Assembly: GCF_021216675.1 (NCBI RefSeq)
Contig: NZ_CP086120.1
Span: 992,001 to 1,056,000, forward strand
DNA length: 64,000 bases
Direction: 5' to 3'
From: Streptomyces gobiensis
GTDB taxonomy: Bacteria; Actinomycetota; Actinomycetes; Streptomycetales; Streptomycetaceae
Shown: in pieces, positions 26,508-33,331 of the stretch
Layout of the letters: each line of letters opens with the position of its first letter
Numbering within the stretch: the first letter of the stretch is position 1
Notes under the pieces: model-generated
What the model was told of the DNA's origin: nothing
The model's input: only the letters and a program-made list of their open reading frames with translations
Database searches by the model: none
Position numbers and translations under genes: made by a program

Positions 26508-26703
26508 GGCTGGACACCTGCATCCGGTCATATCCAGGCCACGCGAAATGCTGCGGATCGTTGACATTCGCGCCGTGCATCAAATCCATGCGGATCTTGA
26601 CGAGATGCGCGGGTGACCCGTGCACGACGTCGACCAGCTCGTGCGGGCGGACCAGTTCAGGCCGGCGCACCGGCGGAGCCTGCCTGGGCTGATGACCTGC
26701 CAT
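26500..26703 (-). CDS. PatB-like small cyanobactin-cluster protein
   Basis: A 67-residue protein: MAGHQPRQAPPVRRPELVRP, then HELVDVVHGSPAHLVKIRMDLMHGANVNDPQHFAWPGYDRM. The PVxRPxLVxPH...VDVVHG...MHGANxNDPxxFA pattern agrees with the PatB/AcyB/McaB family of cyanobactin clusters, recalled from memory. That family has no known catalytic role. The ATG at 26703 follows GGAAGGTGAGGGC, 14 bases after the stop of the first PatA/PatG-like gene, so all are probably one transcript. Confidence 0.82.
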   Translation of the reverse strand: MAGHQPRQAPPVRRPELVRPHELVDVVHGSPAHLVKIRMDLMHGANVNDPQHFAWPGYDRMQVSSHG

Positions 26704-26717
26704 GGCCCTCACCTTCC

Positions 26718-28637
26718 TTATCGTTCGGACCAGGTGCGTACGGTGCCAAGGGTGACCGGGATGAGGTCGCTGACGTCGATGGTGAAGCGGTAGACCTTGC
26801 GGGCGCGGCGGCTGTTCTCCGGGTCGAAGAAACGGAGTTTGACGTCCCAGCAGTCGCTGTCGATCCGGCAGAAGGGGCTCTTTTCGACCTCGATGGTGTC
26901 CAGGGTCATGCCGTCGGCGACGGCGGAGGCGAAGGTGTCGGCGGCCTGGAAGGCGTTGGTGGCGGCGAAGTTCAGGGCCCGGTCGGCGGAGGTGGTTCCC
27001 AGGTTGCGCAGGTCGTAGTAGACCCGGGCCAGGAATTCCCGGAACCGGCCGGTGAGGGCCTCATCAGTCTCACCGGTGGGGTGACTTCGGCGGGCGGCGG
27101 CGAGTGCCGCGGTCATCAAGGCGTTGATGTTCCAGCCGTACAGGCCTCGGGGGGCGGCGACTTCGATGACCGGGACGACCTGGCCGGAGAAGAGCTTGAC
27201 GGTGCGACCGGTCAGACGTCCCGGGACGCTGACCCGTTCGATGTAATCCTCGTCGTCCTCGGCAGCACACTCACCCGACAGCAGATCGGTAAGCAACTCG
27301 TAGACGCCTGCCGCGTACGGGCTGGTGCTTTCGATGGCGTAGACCGGGGTGAGTTCCAGGTTCAGTGTCCAGATCAGCGAGGTGGCCTCGGAGGGATGCA
27401 GCCTGAGATGGTCCACCATCTGCCGGGAGTCATACGGATTGGCCGGCACCGCCGTGCCCTCGGCGGACACCGCGGTCATCAGCTGCTTGAAACTGTCCCG
27501 CCGCGCCTCGGTGCCGAAGTCATAGCCCAAGGTACCCAGCGTGTACGCCAGCGGACTCCACACCGGGCCGTCGGCCCCCGAGGCCACCACCCCGGCAGCA
27601 CCCATCATCCCGGCGGCTGACACCACCTCGGCAGCAGCTGCTACCTCGGACACGGATACCGGTGCACGGCTTACCGGAACCTCAGGTGGGGCGTCGCTGA
27701 CCTCACCTCCACAACTGCACCCGCCGGCAGAAAGCTCGACCGGCTCGCTCGTGGTCACGTCGCCCGCTTCGGGCATGGCATACACCGCTTTCTTGATGTT
27801 GAGTTTTCCCGCCAAAAAACGCATACATGCACTGGGATCGGCCCACTGGCAGGCATCCGCGCTGTCCAGCAGCACCTGCCGCACCCGCCGCGGGTCCGGT
27901 TCCTGTCCCGCGCCCACCTGCAGGCTCAGCAACAGTGCGGCCACTCCCGAGACGATGGGTGCCGCGAAGCTGCTTCCGCTGGCCTTGGCCGTGCCCGAAC
28001 CCGGCACCGCGCCAAGGACGTTCGCCCCCGGGGCCAGAATTGCCTGCTGCTGATACGCCTGGCCCCAGTTGTTGGACTCCAGCGGGTCGCCCACATCATC
28101 AAGAGCTCCGGCCGCCAGCACGGAGGGCAGACAGGCCGGAACGTGATGGCAGAAACACCCGTCATTGCCCACCGCCGCCACCAGCAGCACGTTGCGCTCC
28201 TCACACAACCGCGCCGCCCTGTCCAGCAGGTCATCGGCCTCACCCGACGGGCTCAGCTGCCCACCGCTCAGATTGATCACATGGACGCCGGCCTCCACCG
28301 CCGCCTCGATCCCCCGGGCCAAATCCAGCTGCGAGGTCCGCCCTCGGCTATCGGAAAACGCCGGAATACTGACACCCCAGCATTTCGGGGCCACCCCGGG
28401 CGCCGGGCCCTCATGCTGCCCAAACAACACACTGGCCACCTGCGTCCCATGAGACGCCTTTGGCCCGTCGAACTCTTCCTCCGGCCAGATCCCGTCCAGA
28501 CGAGAGAGTTGCGCGCCATCAAACACCGGATGCGACAGATCGACCGGACCATCGATGACAGCCACGCCGATCCGCTCATCACCCAACGTCTGGCCCCACA
28601 ACTCAGCCAGACCCGCAATCGCGGGCACCTCACACAC
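26718..28637 (-). CDS. PatA/PatG-type cyanobactin maturation protease, first copy
   Basis: A 639-residue S8 peptidase plus PatG-type C-terminal domain. Catalytic Asp29 (VIDGPVDLSHP), His63 (ASHGTQVASV), Asn158 (VGNDGCFC) and Ser223 (GSSFAAPIVSG) are intact. LDLARGIEAAVEAGVHVINLSGGQLSPSGEAD closely follows cyanobacterial PatA as I remember it. A linker with GGCSCGG follows. The last about 285 residues are nearly identical to the other copy. It is the enzyme gene closest to the precursors, with its GTG start about 95 bases after the first precursor stop. A leader-cleaving (PatA) role is the better guess, unproven. Confidence 0.9.
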   Translation of the reverse strand: MCEVPAIAGLAELWGQTLGDERIGVAVIDGPVDLSHPVFDGAQLSRLDGIWPEEEFDGPKASHGTQVASVLFGQHEGPAPGVAPKCWGVSIPAFSDSRGRTSQLDLARGIEAAVEAGVHVINLSGGQLSPSGEADDLLDRAARLCEERNVLLVAAVGNDGCFCHHVPACLPSVLAAGALDDVGDPLESNNWGQAYQQQAILAPGANVLGAVPGSGTAKASGSSFAAPIVSGVAALLLSLQVGAGQEPDPRRVRQVLLDSADACQWADPSACMRFLAGKLNIKKAVYAMPEAGDVTTSEPVELSAGGCSCGGEVSDAPPEVPVSRAPVSVSEVAAAAEVVSAAGMMGAAGVVASGADGPVWSPLAYTLGTLGYDFGTEARRDSFKQLMTAVSAEGTAVPANPYDSRQMVDHLRLHPSEATSLIWTLNLELTPVYAIESTSPYAAGVYELLTDLLSGECAAEDDEDYIERVSVPGRLTGRTVKLFSGQVVPVIEVAAPRGLYGWNINALMTAALAAARRSHPTGETDEALTGRFREFLARVYYDLRNLGTTSADRALNFAATNAFQAADTFASAVADGMTLDTIEVEKSPFCRIDSDCWDVKLRFFDPENSRRARKVYRFTIDVSDLIPVTLGTVRTWSER

Positions 28638-28663
28638 CCGTCAACTCATCCCCTCAACAGCAT

Positions 28664-29515
28664 CCGCCCACCGACGCGGCATGCCGGACCGGCATATGAA
28701 CGCACCGGCCCGGCACTCCTGCCAAACAGTCCGCTACTCGGCGTCATCCCCAGCAAACGGAATGAATTTACCGACCTGTTCGACGTACCCAATCCCCGAG
28801 AGTTCGGCTCCGTCGTTGTTCTCGTTGGTTGCACCGACCGTTGTCCTGGTCACGGGCGGCGCCAGGTTCGGAATCATCTGCTCCTGCTCAGGCATGATAA
28901 AACCCTTCTTCGTTGATTTCCCTGCCAGAACTCCGGTGAGCTCAACCATTCGGCTCGTTCCCTGCAAACGGATGGGGCCGATAACGGCAACGGAGAACTC
29001 GACTCCCGCGCCGCACCCGCGTCTTCCGTCACACCGATGAGATGAGTGGTCAGCCGTCCCGTGCCGAATCGAGGGAATCCGTATCGTCAGCGTTGCATAC
29101 CTCCCTCGCCCCCGCACACCGGCCACTGGCGCCGGGCTCAAGACAACCCGAATGGAGCAGACAATCATCCCGTCCGCAAACCCGAGGCCGACGGCAACCA
29201 CCACACCCCCACAGACACGGAGGGTGACATGTAGACGAGTTATCCACTGCGTTGGGGCGTGCTCAGCCCCGTGCTGCTGAACGTGGCCCTGCACGGAATG
29301 GAGAAGGCGGCAGGGGTCCGCCAACAAATCAACCGCCTTGCCGAACCGGGAGAAGTGTCCTATAGCTGGATATAGGGAGTCAGTTAGCCACTCCCTCGTC
29401 TCAGGGATGCTCACCCACCGCAAGGGGCCCCACGCAGCGGACCGGAAACACACAACGTCTGGCTCTGCTCCGCTGTCTGGAGCGCCGGGACGGCCAGTAA
29501 ACGGAATGCAGTCTC
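28664..29515. repeat. Tandem precursor unit, copy 1
   Basis: An 852-base unit carrying the first precursor gene and its about 620-base upstream region. It abuts copy 2 exactly. The two differ by 15 bases in length, all within the core-peptide codons, plus scattered changes near the 3' end of the precursor. The upstream part is almost invariant. Confidence 0.9.
28734..28895 (-). CDS. Cyanobactin-type RiPP precursor peptide 1, core GIGYVEQVGKFIP
   Basis: A 53-residue peptide. The leader MPEQEQMIPNLAPPVTRTTV...ENNDGAELS shares the layout of PatE-like leaders. GAELS resembles the G-x-E-x-S site cut by PatA. The core GIGYVEQVGKFIP ends in Pro, the residue PatG-type macrocyclases accept, and is followed directly by FAGDDAE, a follower known from cyanobactin precursors (from memory). 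Predicted product: a 13-residue head-to-tail ring, or 14 if Ser is kept. The ATG follows GAAGAAGGG. An upstream in-frame ATG would add 18 residues and is less likely. Confidence 0.88.
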   Translation of the reverse strand: MPEQEQMIPNLAPPVTRTTVGATNENNDGAELSGIGYVEQVGKFIPFAGDDAE

Positions 29516-29585
29516 CCGCCCACCGACACAGCATGCCGGACCGGCACATAAACGCACCGGCCCAGCACTCCTGCCGACCAACCTG
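28896..29585. other. Upstream region of precursor 1, and junction to copy 2
   Basis: About 690 bases without a convincing gene. The first 620 are repeated almost exactly at 29733-30352. They should hold the minus-strand promoter of precursor 1. Small frames on both strands look random. It contains GAATGGAGCAGACAATCATCC and a GGATATAGGGAG motif, but no assignable promoter. Confidence 0.5.
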
Positions 29586-30352
29586 CTACTCGGCGTCATC
29601 TCCAGCAAACGGGGCCCACGCAAAGCCTTGCCATGAGAGTTCGGCTCCGTCGTTGTTTTCGTTGGTTGCGCCGACCGTTGTCCTGGTCACGGGCGGCGCC
29701 AGGTTCGGAATCATCTGCTCCTGCTCAGGCATGATAAAACCCTTCTTCGTTGATTTCCCTGCCAGAACTCCGGTGAGCTCAACCATTCGGCTCGTTCCCT
29801 GCAAACGGATGGGGCCGATAACGGCAACGGAGAACTCGACTCCCGCGCCGCACCCGCGTCTTCCGTCACACCGATGAGATGAGTGGTCAGCCGTCCCGTG
29901 CCGAATCGAGGGAATCCGTATCGTCAGCGTTGCATACCTCCCTCGCCCCCGCACACCGGCCACTGGCGCCGGGCTCAAGACAACCCGAATGGAGCAGACA
30001 ATCATCCCGTCCGCAAACCCGAGGCCGACGGCAACCACCACACCCCCACAGACACGGAGGGTGACATGTAGACGAGTTATCCACTGCGTTGGGGCGTGCT
30101 CAGCCCCGTGCTGCTGAACGTGGCCCTGCACGGAATGGAGAAGGCGGCAGGGGTCCGCCAACAAATCAACCGCCTTGCCGAACCGGGAGAAGTGTCCTAT
30201 AGCTGGATATAGGGAGTCAGTTAGCCACTCCCTCGTCTCAGGGATGCTCACCCACCGCAAGGGGCCCCACGCAGCGGACCGGAAACACACAACGTCTGGC
30301 TCTGCTCCGCTGTCTGGAGCGCCGGGACGGCCAGTAAACGGAATGCAGTCTC
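29516..30352. repeat. Tandem precursor unit, copy 2
   Basis: An 837-base unit directly following copy 1 with no spacer. It carries precursor 2. Both units end in the same GGAATGCAGTCTC, after which copy 2 meets the truncated metalloprotease sequence. Confidence 0.9.
29586..29732 (-). CDS. Cyanobactin-type RiPP precursor peptide 2, core WQGFAWAP
   Basis: A 48-residue peptide with the same leader as precursor 1 at the amino-acid level, the same GAELS site and the same FAGDDAE follower. The core is WQGFAWAP, eight residues (nine with Ser), again ending in Pro. The predicted product is an aromatic cyclic octapeptide with two Trp and one Phe. The ribosome site and start are identical to precursor 1. 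No Cys, Thr or Ser lies within the core for azoline formation, in keeping with the absence of a YcaO enzyme. Confidence 0.88.
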   Translation of the reverse strand: MPEQEQMIPNLAPPVTRTTVGATNENNDGAELSWQGFAWAPFAGDDAE

Positions 30353-30484
30353 GGCACCCTGGTGCACGAGTTCAGCCACGCCGTTCCAGCACGACCTCGT
30401 CCATGGCCAGGCGGGGCGGGCAACCTGGCAAAGAACCGGCCAGCGGACGCGATCCGCAACGCAGACAACCACGAGTGCATTCAC
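30353..30484 (+). pseudogene. M35-like metalloprotease remnant (HEFSH...NADNHE)
   Basis: In one frame [10 protein letters not shown] is followed by about 20 residues and then [11 protein letters not shown]. HExxH plus NADxxE is the aspzincin/M35 (deuterolysin and peptidyl-Lys endopeptidase) arrangement. The 5' part is missing: homology starts exactly where precursor unit copy 2 ends. A one-base shift then separates it from the in-frame FTEEVSEQM that opens the hemopexin protein. The original gene was probably a protease fused to hemopexin repeats. Confidence 0.6.
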
Positions 30485-30503
30485 CGAGGAGGTGTCCGAG
30501 CAG

Positions 30504-31088
30504 ATGGTTACAGCACCAGTACTCTGGAACAACGGCAAGGCGTACCTGTTCGACGGCAGTACGTACTACCGCTACGACATCGCCACCGACAAGGTCGACC
30601 CGGGCTACCCGAAGCCGATCGCCGGCAACTGGACCGGGCTGTTCACCTCCCGGGTCGACGCCGGCGTGGTGTGGAACAACGGCAAGGCGTACTTCTTCCG
30701 CGGCTCCGAGTACGTGCGCTACGACATCGCCACCTCCAAGGTCGACGACGGCTACCCGAAGCCGATCGCCGGCAACTGGCCGGAGCTGTTCACCTCCCAC
30801 ATCGACGCCTCCGTCGTGTGGAACAACGGCAAGGCGTACTTCTTCCGCGGCTCCGAGTACATCCGCTACGACATCGCCACCGGCAAGGCCGACGACGGCT
30901 ACCCGAAGCCGATCGCCGGCAACTGGCCGGGACTGTGGGCGACGGACCTCGACGGCGGCGTGGTGTGGAACAACGGCAAGGCGTACTTCTTCCGCGGCTC
31001 CGAGTACATCCGCTACGACATCGCCACCGGCAAGGCCGACGACGGCTACCCGAAGCCGATCGCCGGCAACTGGCCGGGACTCCCGTAG
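30504..31088 (+). CDS. Hemopexin-repeat protein
   Basis: 194 residues made of four near-identical 48-residue hemopexin-like repeats, each with [20 protein letters not shown]...[13 protein letters not shown]. This should fold as a small four-bladed propeller. There is no signal peptide. The ATG at 30504 follows GAGGAGG by 11 bases; an earlier in-frame GTG (30492) sits too close to that site. In-frame sequence upstream (FTEEV) suggests it was once the C-terminal part of the truncated metalloprotease just before it. A strong terminator follows. Ligand unknown. Confidence 0.82.
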   Translation: MVTAPVLWNNGKAYLFDGSTYYRYDIATDKVDPGYPKPIAGNWTGLFTSRVDAGVVWNNGKAYFFRGSEYVRYDIATSKVDDGYPKPIAGNWPELFTSHIDASVVWNNGKAYFFRGSEYIRYDIATGKADDGYPKPIAGNWPGLWATDLDGGVVWNNGKAYFFRGSEYIRYDIATGKADDGYPKPIAGNWPGLP

Positions 31089-31117
31089 ACCCCCGGCCCC
31101 TGACTACCGCCCCACAC

Positions 31118-31145
31118 GAGGGGAGCCTCCACCGAGGCTCCCCTC
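31118..31145 (+). terminator. Terminator of the hemopexin-repeat gene
   Basis: GAGGGGAGCCTC and GAGGCTCCCCTC form a perfect 12-bp stem with loop CACC, 30 bases after the stop. Confidence 0.85.
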
Positions 31146-31311
31146 CCCGGGGTGTCAAAGCATCAAAGCACGGAGCGTCAAAGCGCGCGGCCCCGGAGAA
31201 CCAGCTCTGCGGCGGCGGTACGGCGCCGACCCCAGCGGCGACCCAGCCATTCCGCCGCGTGTCGTCGCCCATCCGGCGAGAGAAGCCGCCGGTCCATTTG
31301 CGCTTAGAACT

Positions 31312-31410
31312 CGCCCGGATGTGGGAGCCGTCGACCGCCGCCCGGGAGAAGTCCAGGGCGTTCGCGCCGCGGAGCTTGGCGAGGAGGACCGCGTGCAGCC
31401 GGGGCCACAC
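31312..31410 (-). pseudogene. IS5-family transposase fragment
   Basis: VWPRLHAVLLAKLRGANALDF followed by SRAAVDGSHIRA: about 33 residues around the first catalytic Asp (VDGSHIRA) of an IS5-type transposase. Both ends are lost. It directly abuts the partial third precursor unit and may mark the recombination event that placed it there. Confidence 0.75.
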
Positions 31411-31417
31411 TCCGGCC

Positions 31418-31645
31418 CAACAGCATCCGCCCACCGACACAGCATGCCGGACCGGCACATAAACGCACCGGCCCAGCACTCCTGCCGACCAACCTGCTAC
31501 TCGGCGTCATCTCCAGCAAACGGGGCCCACGCAAAGCCTTGCCATGAGAGTTCGGCTCCGTCGTTGTTCTCGTTGGTTGCACCGACCGTTGTCCTGGTCA
31601 CCGGCGGCGCCAGGTTCGGAATCATCTGCTCCTGCTCAGGCATGA
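31418..31645. repeat. Partial third precursor unit
   Basis: Matches copies 1 and 2 from the 3' flank of the precursor gene through its ATG, then diverges at the third base upstream of the start. It therefore has the coding part but not the conserved upstream region. It begins CAACAGCATCCGCCCACC like the sequence before copy 1. Confidence 0.85.
31497..31643 (-). CDS. Cyanobactin-type RiPP precursor peptide 3, core WQGFAWAP, promoter lost
   Basis: 48 residues, identical in protein sequence to precursor 2. At three silent sites in the leader it differs from copy 2 and at two of them matches copy 1, so it is a mosaic. The conserved upstream region and the GAAGAAGGG ribosome site are replaced by unrelated sequence (CAGACGCCGTTTC before the ATG), so expression is doubtful. 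It may serve as a silent donor copy. Confidence 0.75.
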   Translation of the reverse strand: MPEQEQMIPNLAPPVTRTTVGATNENNDGAELSWQGFAWAPFAGDDAE

Positions 31646-31863
31646 AACGGCGTCTGACCTGCGACCCAGCCAGGCGGCACTACGGTGACGGTCATGGCGA
31701 CGAACGACCGGTTGCGCGCCGAGGTAGCTGCGATCGAGCGGTCCCTGGTCACCGAAGAGTAGATCCCCGGGCGGTACGAGCTGAAGCTGGGCAGTGCGTT
31801 CCTCTCCTGCTCCAAGCAGCTCGATGAGGACTGCCTGCCCGCCCAGCTCCCGCCCCCCGGCAC
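31646..31863. other. Region with a decayed reading frame
   Basis: A plus-strand ATG at 31694 opens MATNDRLRAEVAAIERSLVTEE, stops at TAG (31760-31762), and continues in frame as IPGRYELKLGSAFLSCSKQLDEDCLP. This looks like the start of a gene broken by one nonsense codon. No family was recognised. Confidence 0.4.
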
Positions 31864-32643
31864 ATGTTCGAGCGTTGGCGGACGCACTACCTCTCGTATC
31901 ACGCCCTGCTGACGGTGAATCGTGCGTGGCTGGGGCTGATTCGACGAAGCGCAGACTGCAGCGTGGTTTTAGCGAAGGTGACGTCGATGAGCTGCACGCT
32001 GATGTCTGGTCGCCCGGCCCTGGCGAGCCACAGTCTGATTGCTGTCCTCTTGGCCGCCTTGCAGGACGCAGGGCGCCTTGATGACATCCCCGAGCGGCTG
32101 CTGCGTCGCAGGCTTGAGAGTGCGCTCACTGTTGGCAATCCGGACGGCAGTTATGTGCTTCCCATACTGGAGAGGGCGGACGCCTTTTTGCGACACGTTC
32201 AGGATCGAACGCACAAGGCATACGTGGGTGCGGGTGCCGAGCCCATTCGCATTGACTATCCTTCGTTGCGCGATGCGGTGGCGACGCCACCCGCCTATCT
32301 CAACGACTATCTCGACCTAGTGGAGAGACTGCGAGCGAATCCGCAAGTCGCCCGAGAACTTCTGCAAGTGGCGGAATTGACATGCTTTGATGCCCTTCTG
32401 GGTGATTCGGCTTGGAAAGCGAAGTCGTTCGCGCATCTCTTCACGATGGAGCACAAGGGCCTATTGCTGGTAGGCTTGAGGTGTTTGTCGCGTATTGCTG
32501 GCGCCCAGGTGGCCTCGGCTTTGAGAGGACTGCACGACCTACCATTTGAAGCATCTTCTGGATTGGTCCCCGATCGCGGCGAGCCAGCTGGGCAAGACAC
32601 ACTTTTCGATCCCGACGGATCCTCTGGCAGGGCAGAGGTGTGA
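31864..32643 (+). CDS. Hypothetical accessory protein, low GC
   Basis: A 259-residue frame. The middle and end look protein-like and helical (LDDIPERLLRRRLESAL, YLNDYLDLVERLRANPQVARELLQVAELTCFDALLGD, FAHLFTMEHKGLLLVGLRCLSRIAGAQVASAL). The first about 40 residues are less convincing, and the true start may be further in (for example ATG 31987). Base composition is visibly lower in GC than the surrounding genes, and codon choice is less biased, which points to foreign origin. No family was recognised. Confidence 0.45.
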   Translation: MFERWRTHYLSYHALLTVNRAWLGLIRRSADCSVVLAKVTSMSCTLMSGRPALASHSLIAVLLAALQDAGRLDDIPERLLRRRLESALTVGNPDGSYVLPILERADAFLRHVQDRTHKAYVGAGAEPIRIDYPSLRDAVATPPAYLNDYLDLVERLRANPQVARELLQVAELTCFDALLGDSAWKAKSFAHLFTMEHKGLLLVGLRCLSRIAGAQVASALRGLHDLPFEASSGLVPDRGEPAGQDTLFDPDGSSGRAEV

Positions 32644-32680
32644 AGGGTCGGCTTATTCGCGGAAAGCTCGCAGCGGCGGG

Positions 32681-32863
32681 ACCACCCCGACCGAATTCCA
32701 CCTCGCCTTCGGGGACGTCCTGATCCTCCACGACGCCCACGTGGCCGACCCGCAGTACATGACGGAACTCATCGACGGCGCCGAAACCAGCGGTGCCCTC
32801 GTACGGCTAACAGGCGACCCAGCGCAACTCGTCAGCTCCGACAACCAAGGAGGAAGGGCGTGA
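32681..32863 (+). pseudogene. Conjugative relaxase/helicase fragment
   Basis: TPTEFHLAFGDVLILHDAHVADP, then ELIDGAETSGALVRLTGDPAQLVS. The GDVLxxxDA...LTGDPAQL pattern is the Walker B/RecD-like helicase segment of TraA/MobF relaxases of actinobacterial conjugative elements. Only about 50 residues survive. It supports an integrative conjugative origin for this part of the island. Confidence 0.55.
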
Positions 32864-33014
32864 TCGCGAACCCCCTACCCGCCTCATGGACCAAGTCACC
32901 GGACTGCTGGAGCGGCTCGACGACGCCATCGAGCTCAGGAGTCCGTCCGTGAAGACGCTGCGTACTCAGGGAAGGCGTCGCCTCTTTCGGGGGGACGATC
33001 CGCAGAAACGTAGC

Positions 33015-33046
33015 GCGGCAGACGAGTCGAGCTGTATGCCGGATTT
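33015..33046. repeat. Degenerate third copy of the rnpB 3' end
   Basis: Matches the 32-base att-like repeat at 27 of 32 positions, in the same orientation as the copies at 22549 and 35231. It splits the island into 10.5-kb and 2.2-kb segments, as expected when two elements insert in turn at one site. Confidence 0.7.
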
Positions 33047-33129
33047 ATCCACCTGCACCATGGTGACCGGGCAGACAGCGTCCACGAACGTCTGGTTCCC
33101 GGTGCCGTTCCACAGCGCCGCGTCACCTG

Positions 33130-33161
33130 GGCCCGGCAGCACTCTGGGGTGCTGCCGGGCC
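33130..33161. terminator. Strong GC hairpin
   Basis: GGCCCGGCAGCAC and GTGCTGCCGGGCC form a 13-bp perfect stem with a 6-base loop. It lies in a gene-poor stretch, so the gene it served is unclear. Confidence 0.65.
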
Positions 33162-33245
33162 TCAGCGCGCGTCACCCGTGGGCGCGGGCGGGTGAAATCA
33201 CGCAATACACAGGTCAAAATTTCGATTATCTTAGGCGGCTCCGGT

Positions 33246-33282
33246 GAAAGCCCAGGTCAGATAGGTTCCGGCCTGGGCTTTC
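33246..33282 (-). terminator. Terminator of the chitinase gene
   Basis: GAAAGCCCAGG and CCTGGGCTTTC form an 11-bp stem around a 15-base loop, 50 bases past the chitinase stop. Confidence 0.75.
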
Positions 33283-33331
33283 TGGTGGCATCGGACGGAT
33301 CTGCTGGTCTGTCGGGATGCGCTTGGCCTCG

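Larger units (their letters stand above)
32864..33331. other. Gap with short gene fragments, degenerate att copy and hairpins
   Basis: Plus strand 32886 opens MDQVTGLLERLDDAIELRSPSVKTLRTQ, possibly the start of a gene cut by the att-like copy at 33015. After it lie two strong hairpins (33130-33161 and 33246-33282). No intact gene is supported. Confidence 0.5.

Noticed and set aside
29042..29247. Duplicated small frames of 60-65 residues in both precursor upstream regions
   Set aside because: Frames on both strands are equally open, rich in Ser/Arg/Pro and lack ribosome sites. Their identity simply reflects the DNA duplication.
28664..30352. CRISPR array or other short-repeat array
   Set aside because: The repeats are about 840-bp units occurring twice plus a partial copy, without regular short repeats and spacers. 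No CRISPR array was seen in the window.
30175..31827. 550-residue frame across precursor unit 2, hemopexin gene and IS5 fragment
   Set aside because: It consists of Ser/Thr/Arg-rich shadow of the hemopexin repeats in another frame. It crosses several unrelated sequences and has no ribosome site.
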